Origin: Capronia americana
Taxonomy: Eukaryota; Ascomycota; Eurotiomycetes; Chaetothyriales; Herpotrichiellaceae
Assembly (NCBI GenBank): GCA_016110215.1
Contig: JADWQD010000013.1
Location: 620,001-684,000 of the forward strand
DNA: 64,000 nucleotides
Direction of reading: 5' to 3'
The notes below the pieces were generated by a model. That model was given only the letters and a program-made list of their open reading frames with translations, made no database searches and had not been told where the DNA came from. Position numbers and translations under genes: made by a program. Every line of letters starts with the position of its first letter. Positions within the stretch are counted from its first letter, which is position 1. This document shows positions 10,673 to 22,721 of this stretch, one piece after another.

Positions 10673-10700
10673 CATGCCATGCCATGCCATGCATGCATTG
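10673..10700. repeat. (CATGC)n short tandem repeat
   Basis: Tandem catgc units (catgccatgccatgccatgc), a third member of the CATNN series. Confidence 0.75.
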
Positions 10701-10826
10701 TGTGTGTTTCTTTTTTTCTTCCTTACGTATTATTCCACTTCCCGCGTGTGGTCTGGGGGGGCAGGCGGGCGCGCGGTGCGCCGCCGTGCCTGCATTAAAC
10801 CCGCGTTAGCCCAAGCGGCAAGGTGG

Positions 10827-10866
10827 ACCACCACACCACCAACCACACCACCAACCACACCACCTA
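10827..10866. repeat. ACCACACCACCA-type 12-mer tandem repeat
   Basis: Three imperfect copies of a purine/C-rich 12-mer (accacaccacca / accacaccacca / accacaccacct). Confidence 0.75.
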
Positions 10867-10940
10867 CGAGGTACAGAGTAGGTACAGAAAGTATCGTGGG
10901 ATCTCGTATTATGGACGCACTCGCAACGCGTACCCTTACC

Positions 10941-10976
10941 CTGATCCTGATCCTGATCCTGATCCTGATTCTTACC
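10941..10976. repeat. (CTGATC)n hexamer microsatellite
   Basis: Five perfect ctgatc units followed by ctgatt. Confidence 0.88.
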
Positions 10977-11524
10977 CGCGCGACTGCCCGTTCGTGCCCG
11001 CTACCTCATCCTTTTGTGCTCCATCCTCATCCCCAGCCTTAGTCCCAGCCCCAGCACTGGGCGAATACTCGTAGTACTACCTCGTACTGGGTACCCGTGT
11101 CCGAGGTCGCTGTGTACCTGTATCCCCCGTACCCCCCTGCCTTAGCTCCGTTTCAACGGCCAGGGCCCCTGTTTCGTTTCTTTTTTTTGTTTTTTTCTCT
11201 CCCTTGTCGCCTTCGCCTTCGCCCTTTGCCCTTTACGTTCGCGTTCGCGTTTCTCGCCATGGAGAGCAAGCAACCACTTGCACACGCTGAACACGCTGCA
11301 CTGCACAGGCAGCATACTTTCGTCCCGGGCCCAACCTGACGACTGCCGCGCGTGGCTATCGTACATACTCTCCGAGGTATACATTTTCAACGAACTCGTC
11401 ACGCCCGTACTGTGTGAGTAGAAATGGTGCCTGGTGTGCTCAGATTTTCCAATTTCCCAATCTCCGTGGTCATCCCATCCCATCCCACGATCCTGTCATG
11501 CCATACTACTCGTATGCAAATTGA

Positions 11525-11556
11525 AGCGAAGCGAGACGAGACGAGACGAGGCGACG
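11525..11556. repeat. (GACGA)n short tandem repeat
   Basis: gcgaa/gacga pentamers (gcgagacgagacgagacgag) in non-coding DNA. Confidence 0.7.
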
Positions 11557-11929
11557 CCGTTGTGATGAACATGCTTGCTGCCCGTTTACGCCGCGCCGTC
11601 TCATGGGAACTCAGTTTTAGTTTTACTTAGTTTTAGTTTACTAGTTTTCTCGTGTTTTTGTTTTTGTTATTTTCGGAGACCGTGGGACAGTCTTGTGGGC
11701 TTTCCACATCATCTAACCTCCGTAGTCGTTTACTCGTAGGGGGGGCCGGTGGTGGTTCGGTTAGGATAAGTATGCCCTATCCATCCTTATCACGCTTATC
11801 CGGCGAGCTATCAAACTTATCGATAGTACCAACCCTAGAGCTCGAGCAGGGGAGACCTTGGTGCCTTGGTAGGGACGCAGTACTCGGTACGAGTAAATCA
11901 CTTTGGCACCCCGGGACTTGGTCTGTGTC

Positions 11930-11960
11930 TTGAGTCTGAGTCTGAGTCTGAGTCTGTGCT
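11930..11960. repeat. (GTCTGA)n hexamer microsatellite
   Basis: Tandem gagtct units with slightly altered ends. Confidence 0.8.
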
Positions 11961-12846
11961 TGAATTCGCCCTACGAGTGCTCGTCCCCCTCTAGGTTTGG
12001 CGGCCATGTGGTTTTGGTGGACTTTGAGCCATGCGGTCGATGATGTAGTTGCGTTCCCTTTTTTTTAGAGCTGGTCTAATGCAAAGCTCGCGATATTGCA
12101 TCACCTACCTCGTCCTGTGTGCTGTGTAGGAATTGGTCGTGGACATGTGAAATCACGAAAAGCCTCGTTAAGCGATAGAATATAGGAAAGTTGATCAACT
12201 CAGGTTTCGATGAATTGTAATAGTACAAAGATACATTTGGATACGGTACAGGGGCTTGCAATGCTGTGATGCGTAGTAGTACTGGCTGCTGATACACTTT
12301 CCTCCCCTCCCACAGTCTCGTCTGGTGATGACTTTGCTTGCGCTCTGTTGTCTTCATCTTGCCGCAAATGTCGGAAAAGAAAACCAATGGTTGATGAAAT
12401 GAAAGTAAGAAGTAATAGAAAGGTTGGTTGAGAAAGAAACGAAGAAAAAAGTGATGGTCGGGCTTGACCAGGACGTCCCCTGCTCCTCTCCCCCATCTTG
12501 AGACTCCGTCACAATACAATGTTTTGTGCCCTCCTCAGCCCACCCCGTTTGCCCAACCCGTCAAGAAAGTCCATAGAATACAGTTTCAATTTGGTCTTGA
12601 AGAAGGTCGAAGAGTTAAAAGGTTCTAAGCACTTTTCTTTTCCCGTAGGCATACACATTCTTGAGCTCCTGCGCGCTGCTTCCCGTCTTGGTTGACTCCG
12701 GACCTGCCATTGTGCAGTGGCGAGGGAATCCCTGAGAAGTAGTCTTCGGTTTGGTCTTCAATCACATCATAAGAATCATTTCGGTCGTGGTTGCTTGCGT
12801 TGTTTTATTTTCGAGTTTTCATGATGCATGAGGTCAAATCTCATAT

Positions 12847-14640
12847 TTACAGGGATTCGTCTCGCTTTCGCTTCTTCAGAGCACGCTTGCTCTCTCCCGA
12901 TGAGGAGCCTTCGGAGCCGCTGCTGCTGGAGGAGGTGGCCATGGCAGCTCGCTGGGCGGCCTCGTAGAGGGCGTGGCCCATTTCCTCATCGTATGGCTGA
13001 TGAGGTTGGAGCTCGCCGTTCTCGAGGACGCCCATGACGATGGCACCGCTGCCATGGGTGCGTGCATGTTGGGCGAGGTTGTCGGATCGGGAAAACTTCT
13101 TGCCACACTCGTTGCATTCGAAAGGCTTGTCCTGAGTGTGCAGAGAGCGGTAGTGACGCTTGAGATGTTCTTGACGACGGAAGCGACGAGAGCACAGAGT
13201 GCAGACGAAGGTCTTGCTGGGGTCCTCGGTCAACGACTGCTTGCGACCACGACGGTTGGTGGGAGCTTGAGACGGAGTCGAGCCGTCGGCGTCGGCAGGC
13301 GTATCGGCATCCTCGCCATTGTTTGTCTGGTCTTGAGGAGTGGCGTCGGACGTGCTTTGACCATCGGCGTGGCTGTGGATGTGGGCGTCCGAGTGGGTGA
13401 AGCTCGAGAACTCCAACTCACTGTCGGCAGAGCTGTGGCGCTTGTTCATTTTGCGTTGCGTCTTCTTCTTTGGTGCACAGCACGAACCCGAATCCGAGAA
13501 GGACGAGGCAGGAGGGGAGGGCAGGCCAGCCTGAGCGGCGTGGTCTTCCTCGTCAAAGCTGCCAAAGCTGTGGACGCTGAGGAAGTCCTCCTCTTCACCA
13601 GCCGTCAACCTCACCCTCTTGTCTCCGTTGTAGGCAATTTCGGGATGGGTGAAGTCGACAAAGCTGAATTCGTCCTCGGAGTCGAGTTCGGTGCAGAATG
13701 AAGAGTCGAACGAAGGGTTCTCGACGAGGGTGAACGGGTCGGCGGTCTCATGCTCCGGCGTGATGGGGAAGGCTTGGTGGCCGAGGGCGAATTTGTGCTC
13801 GTCGTCTTCGGCGGACAGGGTTGGCAAAGGCGGGAAGCTTTGGGCGGGCACGGTAAGGACTGGCTCAAATGAGGTGGAAGTGAGGTCTCGGAGATTGACG
13901 AATTCGGCCACGGGATAGGCGGACGGCGAGACGACCGACTGCGGTGAAGCAGGAGCGAGAGAGGGTGAAGGGCAGCTGCTGGAAGTGACGGTCGCGGTTG
14001 CGGAGTGGAAGGAGTCGGTGCAGTTGCTGCGAAGGAGCGCCTTGGCATCGCCGGGATGCGGGAAAATGTGCACCTCTGTTTCTGTTAATCTCGCTCCTCG
14101 TTTCAACTCCAAAACCGGATGCTACTTACGTCCGTTTTCCGCCCACTCGTCCAAAAAGGCAAGAGGCTGCATCTCTTCCTTGGTTGTGTCCATGGGCAAG
14201 TTAAAGTATCCCGCACTGTGCACGGGTGTCTGGTTCACACTGCTCGCTGGCGGGCTGCTCGCTGTGCTTGGGCACGCCGAGAGACAGGGCGTCGGTGGTG
14301 ACGAGTGTCTGCTCTCGAGAAAGTGCCCATGCTCCCTCTGCCCGTTGTTGTCGAGGATGATCTTGGGCATGGCCAGGGTCAACGGTGGCGAAGCCCTCGG
14401 GGTCATCACCTGTTGCGGCATGTAGTGTGCGTGAGGGTGGCCCCGGGCAAAGTGAGCTGGCGCTTGCTGCCAGTATTGGTGAACCATATAAGGGTGCTGC
14501 TGAGGATACCCAGTCATGGGGCTGTAGACAGGTTGCTCCGTCGGCATCGGCGTGAACACGGCGTTATGCCGTGCGTCCGAGTCTGGTCGGTATTGGTAGA
14601 ACTGAATCTGTTGGGTGGCCATTGGGTACGGGCCTTCCAT
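12847..14640 (-). CDS. Msn2/Seb1-type C2H2 zinc-finger stress transcription factor
   Basis: Two exons, 14640-14130 and 14081-12847, give 581 residues. The intron (48 nt, 14082-14129) has a GTAAGT donor and joins ENG to QTEVHIFPHPGD. Two adjacent C2H2 fingers sit at about residues 460-512: FVCTLCSRRFRRQEHLKRH and FECNECGKKFSRSDNLAQH. This pair, with RRFRRQEHLKRHYRSLHT, is the hallmark of Msn2/Msn4-Seb1-MsnA regulators, which bind the stress element AGGGG. The N-terminus is rich in Q, P, Y and S with a patch FLDEWAENG; the middle is acidic; the tail is KRALKKRKRDESL (possible nuclear signal). I start at the ATG at 14640 (MEGPYPMATQQ); the upstream frame has only a TTG. A second in-frame acceptor lies 6 nt downstream. 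Confidence 0.9.
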
Positions 14641-15329
14641 TGCAATGGTGTTGTTGGGTGCGTGAAATACTTTCCCGTGCTCTTTCGTTCCTCGGCTTGC
14701 TGTCACTTGCAGAAGCCTCGAAGCAGGACAGACACGTTGTGGTACAGGTTGGTACAAAGAAAATGGGTGGTCCAATGAATGGCTATGTCGTCTCTTCTCG
14801 TTCGGGTGACTAGCTTAGCTGTACATATACAATGCAGGTATGCTGGTAACCGCTGGAAGAGGATGTGCGGGTTGGTGGATGTCGCAAGTATGGACTATGG
14901 TATGGTACAATGTTGGCACAGGCTGGAAAGGAAGGACTGGATATTGTTCAACTGGTACAGGGAGTGTTGTACAGGTGATTGAACAAAAATCCGGAAAGGC
15001 CTGGTCAAGGAGAGATATAACGAAGGGAAAGAAAGTGTAGATCGCGGGGGACAATGAACGACGGCCTCGATATGAGGAAACGAAGAGGAGGATATGAGCT
15101 GGGTGGTAGAACGAGCCATAAAGAGAGATCGCTGGGTCTGAAGCCGGCGTCGACCAGTGCCTTGGGCCTGCAGCTCGATGGGGTATGGTCCAGGTTGCAG
15201 GAACGGGCGCACCGTCGTGTCGACCCATGCAAGTGACATGGTCGAGGGTGGAGCTGAATGGTCTCACCACCCCCGGTCCGTCTCAAGCACTATCACCCAC
15301 TAAATTGGCCCACCGTGCCAGCCGCACCC

Positions 15330-15863
15330 TTAGAGCAGCGACCTGCTTCCTGGGTTTTCGCCTGCGCTGGGGGAGAAATCCTCGGGCTGTGCTGTGCAGT
15401 CTATCACGCTGCGTCCGTCTGCATGGGAAATTGCACCGCTGCTGAGCCCTCCTCCCACCGCGATGTCTCGGGGTGCCGATGACGCATCGTGGCCCTCCCA
15501 GAGGCCATATTTATCGCCTTCTGACTGGGTGAACCATGTTCGATAGCGGCTCTGGTATGGACGAGGAAGCAATCCTGTGAATAGAGAGAAATGACCTGAA
15601 TGACGACTTTGACCCCGCCATTGGCGGAATAGCAATGCGGTATCACAGAAGAGCGCTTGACATGGTGTCGTCAAGTGGTCGAGAGTGACCTCGATTCGCA
15701 TGCGACCATAGTATCTGAACCGAAGGTCCGTGATGTGTCTTTGGTCGGCCAGGAAAAAGCATAACTCGACACAAATCCTCCTGGCGAAATCGACTGGAAA
15801 GACGACTTCAGTGAGATCATTCGCTTGCGACATGTATCCTAGGGGCTGGTCTAGACGAGTCAT
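15330..15863 (-). CDS. Hypothetical ORF, possibly a decayed gene
   Basis: An ATG-initiated ORF of 177 codons. The first about 90 residues have a protein-like composition with alternating hydrophobic and charged stretches (RRICVELCFFLADQRHITDL, then RFRYYGRMRIEVTLDHL). After about residue 90 the composition turns random. No family is recognised. It could be a remnant, a lineage-specific gene with a missed intron, or chance. Confidence 0.22.
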   Translation of the reverse strand: MTRLDQPLGYMSQANDLTEVVFPVDFARRICVELCFFLADQRHITDLRFRYYGRMRIEVTLDHLTTPCQALFCDTALLFRQWRGQSRHSGHFSLFTGLLPRPYQSRYRTWFTQSEGDKYGLWEGHDASSAPRDIAVGGGLSSGAISHADGRSVIDCTAQPEDFSPSAGENPGSRSLL

Positions 15864-16187
15864 ACGTTCCTCGATAGGTTCTGTTGTTCACAAAATGCAC
15901 AACTGCGCTCGAATCAACGACGTGTCTTTGATTCTGACGGGTGGTGTGCCTACAGAGCCTGTAGCCTGTAATGCTCCAGGCCAGGCGCGGGCACTGACTG
16001 GGCGACTCGCTGGGATGCCAACGCCAATCAAGACCGTGACGTGAGAGGGGAATTGGTGATAAGCTGCCTCCCGCAGCCGGCAGAGCGAATCGCTGGCTGA
16101 CCTATTCTTGGACGCTGCTACAAAGCCATCTTTCCCATATCACCTCATGGAGATCCTACACCTCCGTCAGCTTGGATAACTACTCGT

Positions 16188-16568
16188 ATGGCGATTCTCG
16201 TAAACGCTGGCCCGGAATATTGGTGCACGATCTTTGGCTGTGCAAATATTGGGCGGCCACAGAATCTGCCTGGTGGCCATGATTGGGTGTTGGAAATTCG
16301 CAGTTCATCGTTGACAGCAGAGCTGACAGTGACAGCATCACCCACGACTGCCCTTCCTCTTCGGCACTTCGTAGTCGGAAGTGGTGGCGAGTGGTCGGCT
16401 TCGCGCGTCATGGTAGGCGACGGAGAGGGTTCGAAGGTCGTGCAGAAAGGCTTGCATGTCTCAGAGTCTACGCATGCCACTACTGTTTCTCCGTATGCAG
16501 GTACAACCCCCGCTATGGCACAAGCGACTACGCGTACGGTGGGAGAGTGGCAAGTCTTGCTTGCCTGA
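16188..16568 (+). CDS. Hypothetical ORF
   Basis: An ATG-initiated ORF of 126 codons, rich in T, S, V and A (for example HATTVSPYAGTTPAMAQATT). Another ORF of similar size lies on the opposite strand (16145-16678), so coding capacity is uncertain. No family or signal peptide is evident. Confidence 0.18.
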   Translation: MAILVNAGPEYWCTIFGCANIGRPQNLPGGHDWVLEIRSSSLTAELTVTASPTTALPLRHFVVGSGGEWSASRVMVGDGEGSKVVQKGLHVSESTHATTVSPYAGTTPAMAQATTRTVGEWQVLLA

Positions 16569-19500
16569 GGTTGTTCTGTGCTGGGAGACACCCTGAGCCG
16601 TGAAATGCCAACACTCCTGGTGTGCGCGCATGCACTGCTAGTCGGAGTGTCGCAGGCTGTTTGCGAATCAAAAGACACCTGTCATTAGGTTTGCTTCTCG
16701 CATCTATCAGCCAAGAAACTGTTTCGCTAGGCAGACAGGACCATGTGAGATCAATCCGATGGCCTCCAACAACTGAATTCACATGCAAGCTGCATGCTCT
16801 GAAGTTTCAGACAGTCCAGCCATCGATGGGTATTCGCTACCAGTCATCTGTCTGAGTTAGTTAGCATCCACGAACGATGTTGCATAAGACCCAACTTTCT
16901 CGCCTCCGGGTGGGAACAACTTGCTTTTCCCCGCCTCTCGCTGCATGCGTAGAATTTGACAGCGTGTTTCATCTTCTTCCAACAAAGTCGAAAAGTGAAA
17001 GAAGCGAGCTCTTGTAGGTTCGATCGCATCATTCACCCGCTCATGTCGAGGTAAGCACTGCCAATCCCCAGTGGCGTCTTCGTGGTTGGGCTGCACGCCG
17101 TTTCCAAGCAGTGCGAGTAGGCCATCCGTCTTGTTGCATCGAGTCATATCTGGTCCACTGGCCGTCTACTACTAGTTAGTGGGCCTACTCGTACGTATCT
17201 TCCATCGCGGCCCTTGTGTGGTGGGGTGTCTCAAGCACTGCTCCCACTGATTGAGCTTTTCTTTGGTACTCGTACTCGTAGAAGGTTTGGATCTTTCCGC
17301 CTGTGGAGGATGTCTCGACTTCAGCGGACACGTATCGATAGCCGTCCGTGAAGTCTGGTGAGCCTGGGTCACGCTTACTGGGCACTCGTATGCAGAGGAC
17401 TCGGACCAAGGGCGCTCGGTAAAGATGATGCTATCCTCACGCACAGATTATCAGAGTTGTCCTCCGTACCTTACCTGGTCCCACAGATCACCTGAAGAGT
17501 GGCCTTCAACGAGAAGGATCTGTGAATTCTCCATAAGAGCCTACTTGCTTCCATCATTGTTGCATCATACTTAGCGAACTTGTTGCCGAAATCAAATGTC
17601 ACCGCACCGATCGACGCCATCTCCGAGTCAATGCCTTCCTAATCTGATGCGGTGGCCGAGAAGACAGGTGATATTCGCAGCGATGTGGATTGAAAAAGCG
17701 GCACTGTGATCTTCCTCCATACAGCCTGTGGTGTGAGCAAAGGGTCTCGACATCGGACCAATCGGTGGGCAGCTCAGTTCAACTCATTACCAGGCGTTTT
17801 GCCCACCAAGAGCCTAGAGCAGATCCCAAGGATGGCTTCTGGCAGGAACCATCACCGTCCTCAGGTACCCGAGCCCTTCCCGCCCTAGAGCCCAAGGGTC
17901 CTGAGGGCTTTTCTCACATCCGCGACCCGGACAAATCCACTGTGGAATGATTAGCCCAGCCCTACCCCCTGCTTGGTGCCGACGGCCCCAGGCACAAAGC
18001 TGCAGGCGCTGTCCTTCGCGCGCGGCCCTTCATTGTTAGCCCCGTCGCTGTGCCCTGCACTTATACTGAATAGGCGTAGACACCTTCGAGAAGGCCGTCG
18101 CTGATTCGATTCCACTGATGTCCATTGCCTTGGGCCACAAGAGCGTGGCAAGAGAACGCCTATCTCTGCCCACTGCAGTCACATCAGCCCGCGAATGCCG
18201 CCAGAAGCACCGTGAGACCCGCCAAACTATACCCTAACGCAGGAACGCCTTGGACGTATGCACGATGTCCTCAGTTCTTGGATTCTGCCCAATAAAACGG
18301 TCGACTCTGATGCAGGTACGAAGGCTGTCCCTCTTCTTTCGCCCATCAGCATCAGATCTTTTCTCTTTCGCTCAACTGGAAGCTGCAACTCGCGTTTCAG
18401 ATTCGAGGCGATACGGAAAGCCATGTGCCTGTCACAATCGTGCCGTCTTGAGTCAAGCCCCCTCAACATTTCTCTCATGTTGCAACCCTAACGATTCCCT
18501 CACCCGTGTGTTTCATGCTTCTGCTCATGGCGACTCGAACGCTAGGGCTGCCACGTTCTCGTTGGATCCAAACTCGATTCGCTACCTCGATGCTAATTCT
18601 GGTGGCTTGAATAATCCTCCAAATTTGGATGTTAAGAGAACTCTGAATCCAGCGGTTTGCACGGAACAGCCCAACCCGCTGAATGGCGGACCTTTCGCAT
18701 TGCGTAGCAGGGGTATTCTGATGGCAAGCCATTTCGCTTTCGACTGTGGGTGGCAGACGCCTCAAAAACTTTGTGCGGAGGGAAGACGTAGTGCTTCCGG
18801 GGAAATTGCAATCCACTTTGCTATCTGCTTATCGTCGACGGCGTCGGGCGGAAGAGCATCGACTAGGCAGGTTAGTCTCGTTTAGCTTTTATCAGTTTTG
18901 CTATTCCATCTCGGGCAGTCTCTTTCGCCTTCCTTCAAGACCTCGGGCATTCACTTTTCGGTGGCTGCCGTTGAATTGACCGTTGTCGGCATAGACTGCC
19001 ACAGACCTGCAGCTCGAGAGATCTGGCTGAAGTAAAGATTTGCCTTTTTGACAAATGCAGCCATATCTGTCCAGTTACCGTCGAAAGCTTTCGGCGTCTC
19101 GTGCTGTTGCTCTGCCAGTCGGCCTTCATGTCCAACGCTAAATCCAAGTGCGTCGGGGCTTCGAAGTCTTCCAAAGCATTCTTCAGCCCGATGGGTCCAG
19201 TCTGCTCGAGACGAGGGTGCCAAAACCGTCCGGCCCTCACGAAATGCGCTACCCAAGACTCGCCTCGAGCTAGAACATCGTTCAGTCTCCTTGAGCTCGA
19301 GACCCAAGGAAGCCACATCTTCCTTCCCGTACAGGCCAATCACCTAATTGACAGGCGTGACTACTGCGTACAGTACATGTGCACAAGTCCAAGTCAAACG
19401 GCACTTTCCACCAACCTTGATTTGGCGTGATCTGGGACTTTATCATTTGTACCACGGTACTCGGTACTCCGTACAACCCAAGAGGCCCATCCGAAATGCA

Positions 19501-19865
19501 ACCATTGGGCGATATCCGAAAAGGGCATATGGGCCACCCACCAGCCTTTGACATCGAGGGTTCAGGAAGGTTCGGACGAGGGCCTCTCCACTACCCTGAC
19601 TGTGCCGACGCCAGATCACTGATCTGCCCATGTCCCCGATAGGCGATGATAATGGAAATACAAGTGTGTCCGAGATATCTTTGCAGAGAGAATCCAACCG
19701 AGCAAAAATTTTGCACCATGCTGTATGTGTAGGAATGTAATCAAACAAAAGAGACATCTTGCAGAGGGGTACACCGGTAAGGCCTCGCTCTTGAGTTCGG
19801 CAGCAATCCTAGCAGTAAGTGGTAAGCTGCAAGGTTAAGAACTATCGATTACCTTAACATCAATA

Positions 19866-20429
19866 ATGGCGACCGTTGCCGATCTGCGCTCAATTGTTCA
19901 AAGGGTTTGCACAGCCGATGATCCCGCAAGCCGGTCTTTTCGCATGACTACTCAATGCTCGTCAGGGTCGATAATACTTGCCGGAAAGGGGCTTGATTGG
20001 TGTTTGCCTCGTAACCTGTGTCACTCGTACGATACTTTTCTAGAGCCACCGGTCATGGACAGCTTCGGAAGAATGCGACGACCATCAAGTACCCGAGCAA
20101 TGCGCGGAACGACGCTCTGGCCTGAGTTGGAGCGTGCCTCATCTGTGGCCGTATCGCAGATATCGCCCTCCGACCGATGCTCGCAACCCATCGATCAGAG
20201 ATTGACGTCGGCCCGACCGAGCCGCAGCAAGGTATTCGAGATAGTTTGTACGCACGATTTGAGTCCCAGCTTCGCCGGAGCCATAACCTCCATGGCGAAA
20301 ATGTGCTCACTGCATTCTACTAACCTTTGTCCGACAACAGGCTCGCGAGCTTCCCTAGCTGACTGGAACCTTCAGAGGTCCGAGCTTCTCCACAATGAAA
20401 CTCCAAGTCGCTATCACAAGGTAAAATGA
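19866..20429 (+). CDS. Hypothetical ORF
   Basis: An ATG-initiated ORF of 187 codons (MATVADLRSIVQRV...) with no recognised domain and an S/R-rich composition. It is open by chance or is a fast-evolving gene; nothing in the context supports it. Confidence 0.17.
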   Translation: MATVADLRSIVQRVCTADDPASRSFRMTTQCSSGSIILAGKGLDWCLPRNLCHSYDTFLEPPVMDSFGRMRRPSSTRAMRGTTLWPELERASSVAVSQISPSDRCSQPIDQRLTSARPSRSKVFEIVCTHDLSPSFAGAITSMAKMCSLHSTNLCPTTGSRASLADWNLQRSELLHNETPSRYHKVK

Positions 20430-21708
20430 CAGCCAACCCGAGGAATGCAGATGAAAAGGGTAACGCCAGAGTCCAGTCTCCAGCCGTTCCGACGAATATA
20501 GGGAGTCCGAGGTAACCAGGGCACTGGGTTGTTGCCGCTGCTTGATCAAAGCTGTTCCGAAAGAACGGAAGAAAAGAGTTTGACTGAAGCCGTAGCGAGA
20601 ATGCATCGGTGTTGAGTCAAATGGTGTATGCCTTTTGCCGGGGGGTCTCCCGCCCAGGCTCGCCTGCCGTGTCACATTCGGGTGCTCGACCCGTTCGGAT
20701 CGCACAGCCGCTTTTGCCACGGTGCAATCAGTAGTCGACCATTTCCCGACCGGCTGGGTGAGCTTGGTGTGGAAAACCAGTTCGAGGTGTCGGCGAGAGG
20801 TGACAGAAGAGCAATTTGAAGAGATTGTCCCAAGTTCACAACTGAGATGATGGCATGTCACTTTCGGCTTCAGACTTTCAATATTGAGATCATGCTCGGA
20901 CTTTGTGTCAAGCAATCAGTCTCTTCCTATCAAGTATATTGTGTTATAGTTCATCATGAGCCATGACATGTTCAAATAAAACTCAGCGCGAAGTGAGTGC
21001 TCCGACAAACAGTTCTGAAATAAGCCAAGCCAAGCTTGGACTATCCCGAAAGGGGCTAGCTCAATGTGTGCAGTTTATCAAGCTATCAAAATTTCCATCT
21101 TCCTCTGACTTTTCTTTTCCTTTCTTCGTGCGGCGCTGCCACATTGAAATACCCCTGTGTTGCTTGGCCGATCTTTACACCCATGACGAGTTCCAAGTGT
21201 CAGTGGCAGCACAGAGCAATTAATTGCAAGCCGATCTCCTCGACGAGTTTGATAAAGCTGCTCCGGCGGTTGATGAGTTGTGGCTCGTTGAGTGTTCCTG
21301 CGCTAGTTTATTGCGTGGGGTCGGACAGATCTTTTTGATGTGCACCATTCTCAGTGAGGCGTGCAACTACTGATGCTCAGCGTCCAGAGTGCGACCCTGT
21401 TCAGGCTTTGCGAGTGGGCAAAAGCTACAGAGCGGGAGCATAACAAGGCAAGGAAGTCACACTGGGGAGGGATTGTCTGCTTCCCTCGCAGACAGGAGAA
21501 GGTTGAGGTTGAGGTGAGCGTGCGAAAGGAGGGGAAAGCTGCCTCGTGGATGCATTTCCTCAGTCTCATTAGTAGATATAGCATCGACGCTGAATCTATG
21601 GACTTTTGTCTTCCGCCACTCTTGTCCCATGCTCTATGATTTCGTATCATTCAAGTGCGATGCAATCATCTCTCATGTCTAGCACTCAAGCGCCGTCGGA
21701 TTTGTGGC

Positions 21709-22721
21709 TTAGTCGTCAGATGCGATCTTTTCGATCTTCCCGTCTCTCTTCTCTCCTGTCTCTCCAATGATCCTGATGCGGTCAATTCTGACCTTCTCGT
21801 TGTCCCCTTCACTCTCGACCACGAACAGAACGATGCTGGACACATTTTGGAATTTGACGATGCGTAATTCGATCTTCGCAGTGCCCGTCTTGGGGTCCCA
21901 GTCTTTGTCAGACAATGTGACCTCTTGCGCCGCCTGTGTATCATCTGCCTCGTCGAACCCGAGGATGCGAGGTCTGTTTGTGTAGATCTTGACCAGCTTT
22001 GGTCGGCTTGGCTGTTCGTCGTTGTCTGCGTCTGCGGGCAAGGATGTCAGGTGCAGAGAGTGGATCTTGAGAGTGCACTGGAAGGGTAGGTAGAGCATGA
22101 GCTGTTCGTCTGTGTCGCTTTCGACCCAATCTGACTTTGGTTCCGCTTGACCTGTGAATCACGGGCGTTAGCATGTCTCAACGCACCTTGTTGACTTCGC
22201 TGTTTACCTTTCGGCTTGTCGCTGCTGATTAATGTCCTCGCATTTCCATGATCCGAATCCCAGTTCAACATTTCTAAGCCCAAGACATCAACTTGAGATG
22301 TTACGTCGACGTAGCCTCTAGGTAGTTCTGCACCGAGCCACGTGCCTCCGCTTGAGCTCCCAACAGCCTCGCCCGTGTCCATTTTGTTGACCTCATTGGC
22401 CAGATCTTTCACCACGTTCGAAAGTTTCCGCGGGTCTGCGCCTTCGATGAACTCTACGCGGCGCGCATTCCTAAACACCATGAAAGTTGGCATAGCTCTG
22501 ACGCCATATGACCTTGAAAGGTCTTGCTGTTTATCTGTATCGATCTTCGCGAAGGTGATCTTGTTAGGACGAGACAGCTGAGCCGAGAGCTGTTCGAAGA
22601 TGGGGGCGATTTGCTTGCATGGCCCGCACCAGTCTGCGTAGAAGTCGGCGACAACTACGGTCGAGGAGGATAGCAGAGCCGAGAACTGGTCGGTGGACTC
22701 GATGTGGACTGTCTTGGACAT
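21709..22721 (-). CDS. Thioredoxin-like protein with C-terminal PITH domain (TXNL1 type)
   Basis: Two exons, 22721-22208 and 22151-21709, with a 56-nt phase-1 intron, give 318 residues. Residues 1-105 are a thioredoxin fold with the active site WCGPC (Cys32 and Cys35) and the cis-proline segment VRAMPTF. A linker follows, then a PITH domain (about 150-310; LMLYLPFQCTLKIHSLHL, then IYTNRP). This is the layout of human TXNL1 (289 residues), which associates with the 26S proteasome and acts as a cytosolic redox protein. The start is the only ATG ahead of the thioredoxin fold. It is divergent from the next gene with about 750 bp between starts. Confidence 0.92.

Larger units (their letters stand above)
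8314..12846. other. Gene-free 4.5 kb region between two convergent genes
   Basis: It separates the 3' ends of DPH6 and the Msn2-like gene. I found no ORF with family similarity, no tRNA and no 5S rRNA. From about 9.4 kb it is crowded with microsatellites and short tandem repeats (listed separately) and with copies of TACTCGTA. The part next to 12846 probably includes the 3' UTR of the Msn2-like gene. Confidence 0.6.
14641..21708. other. Gene-poor 7 kb region
   Basis: The first several hundred bases are presumably the leader and promoter of the Msn2-like gene. The rest has only short overlapping ORFs in several frames, of which three are listed separately with low confidence. It contains five copies of TACTCGTA-type sites (16.2 and 17.2-17.3 kb). 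I see no tRNA, no transposase and no reverse transcriptase fragment. Confidence 0.5.

Noticed and set aside
10281..10694. Minus-strand ORF with repeated SQPA
   Set aside because: It is produced by the TGGC microsatellite; no flanking coding signal.
12973..13701. A 242-codon plus-strand ORF antisense to the Msn2-like gene
   Set aside because: It runs opposite the zinc-finger exon; its composition is a mirror of the acidic/serine-rich sense protein and no domain is visible.
18250..18885. A 211-codon plus-strand ORF
   Set aside because: No domain, S/R-rich chance composition, overlapped by a 113-codon frame on the other strand.
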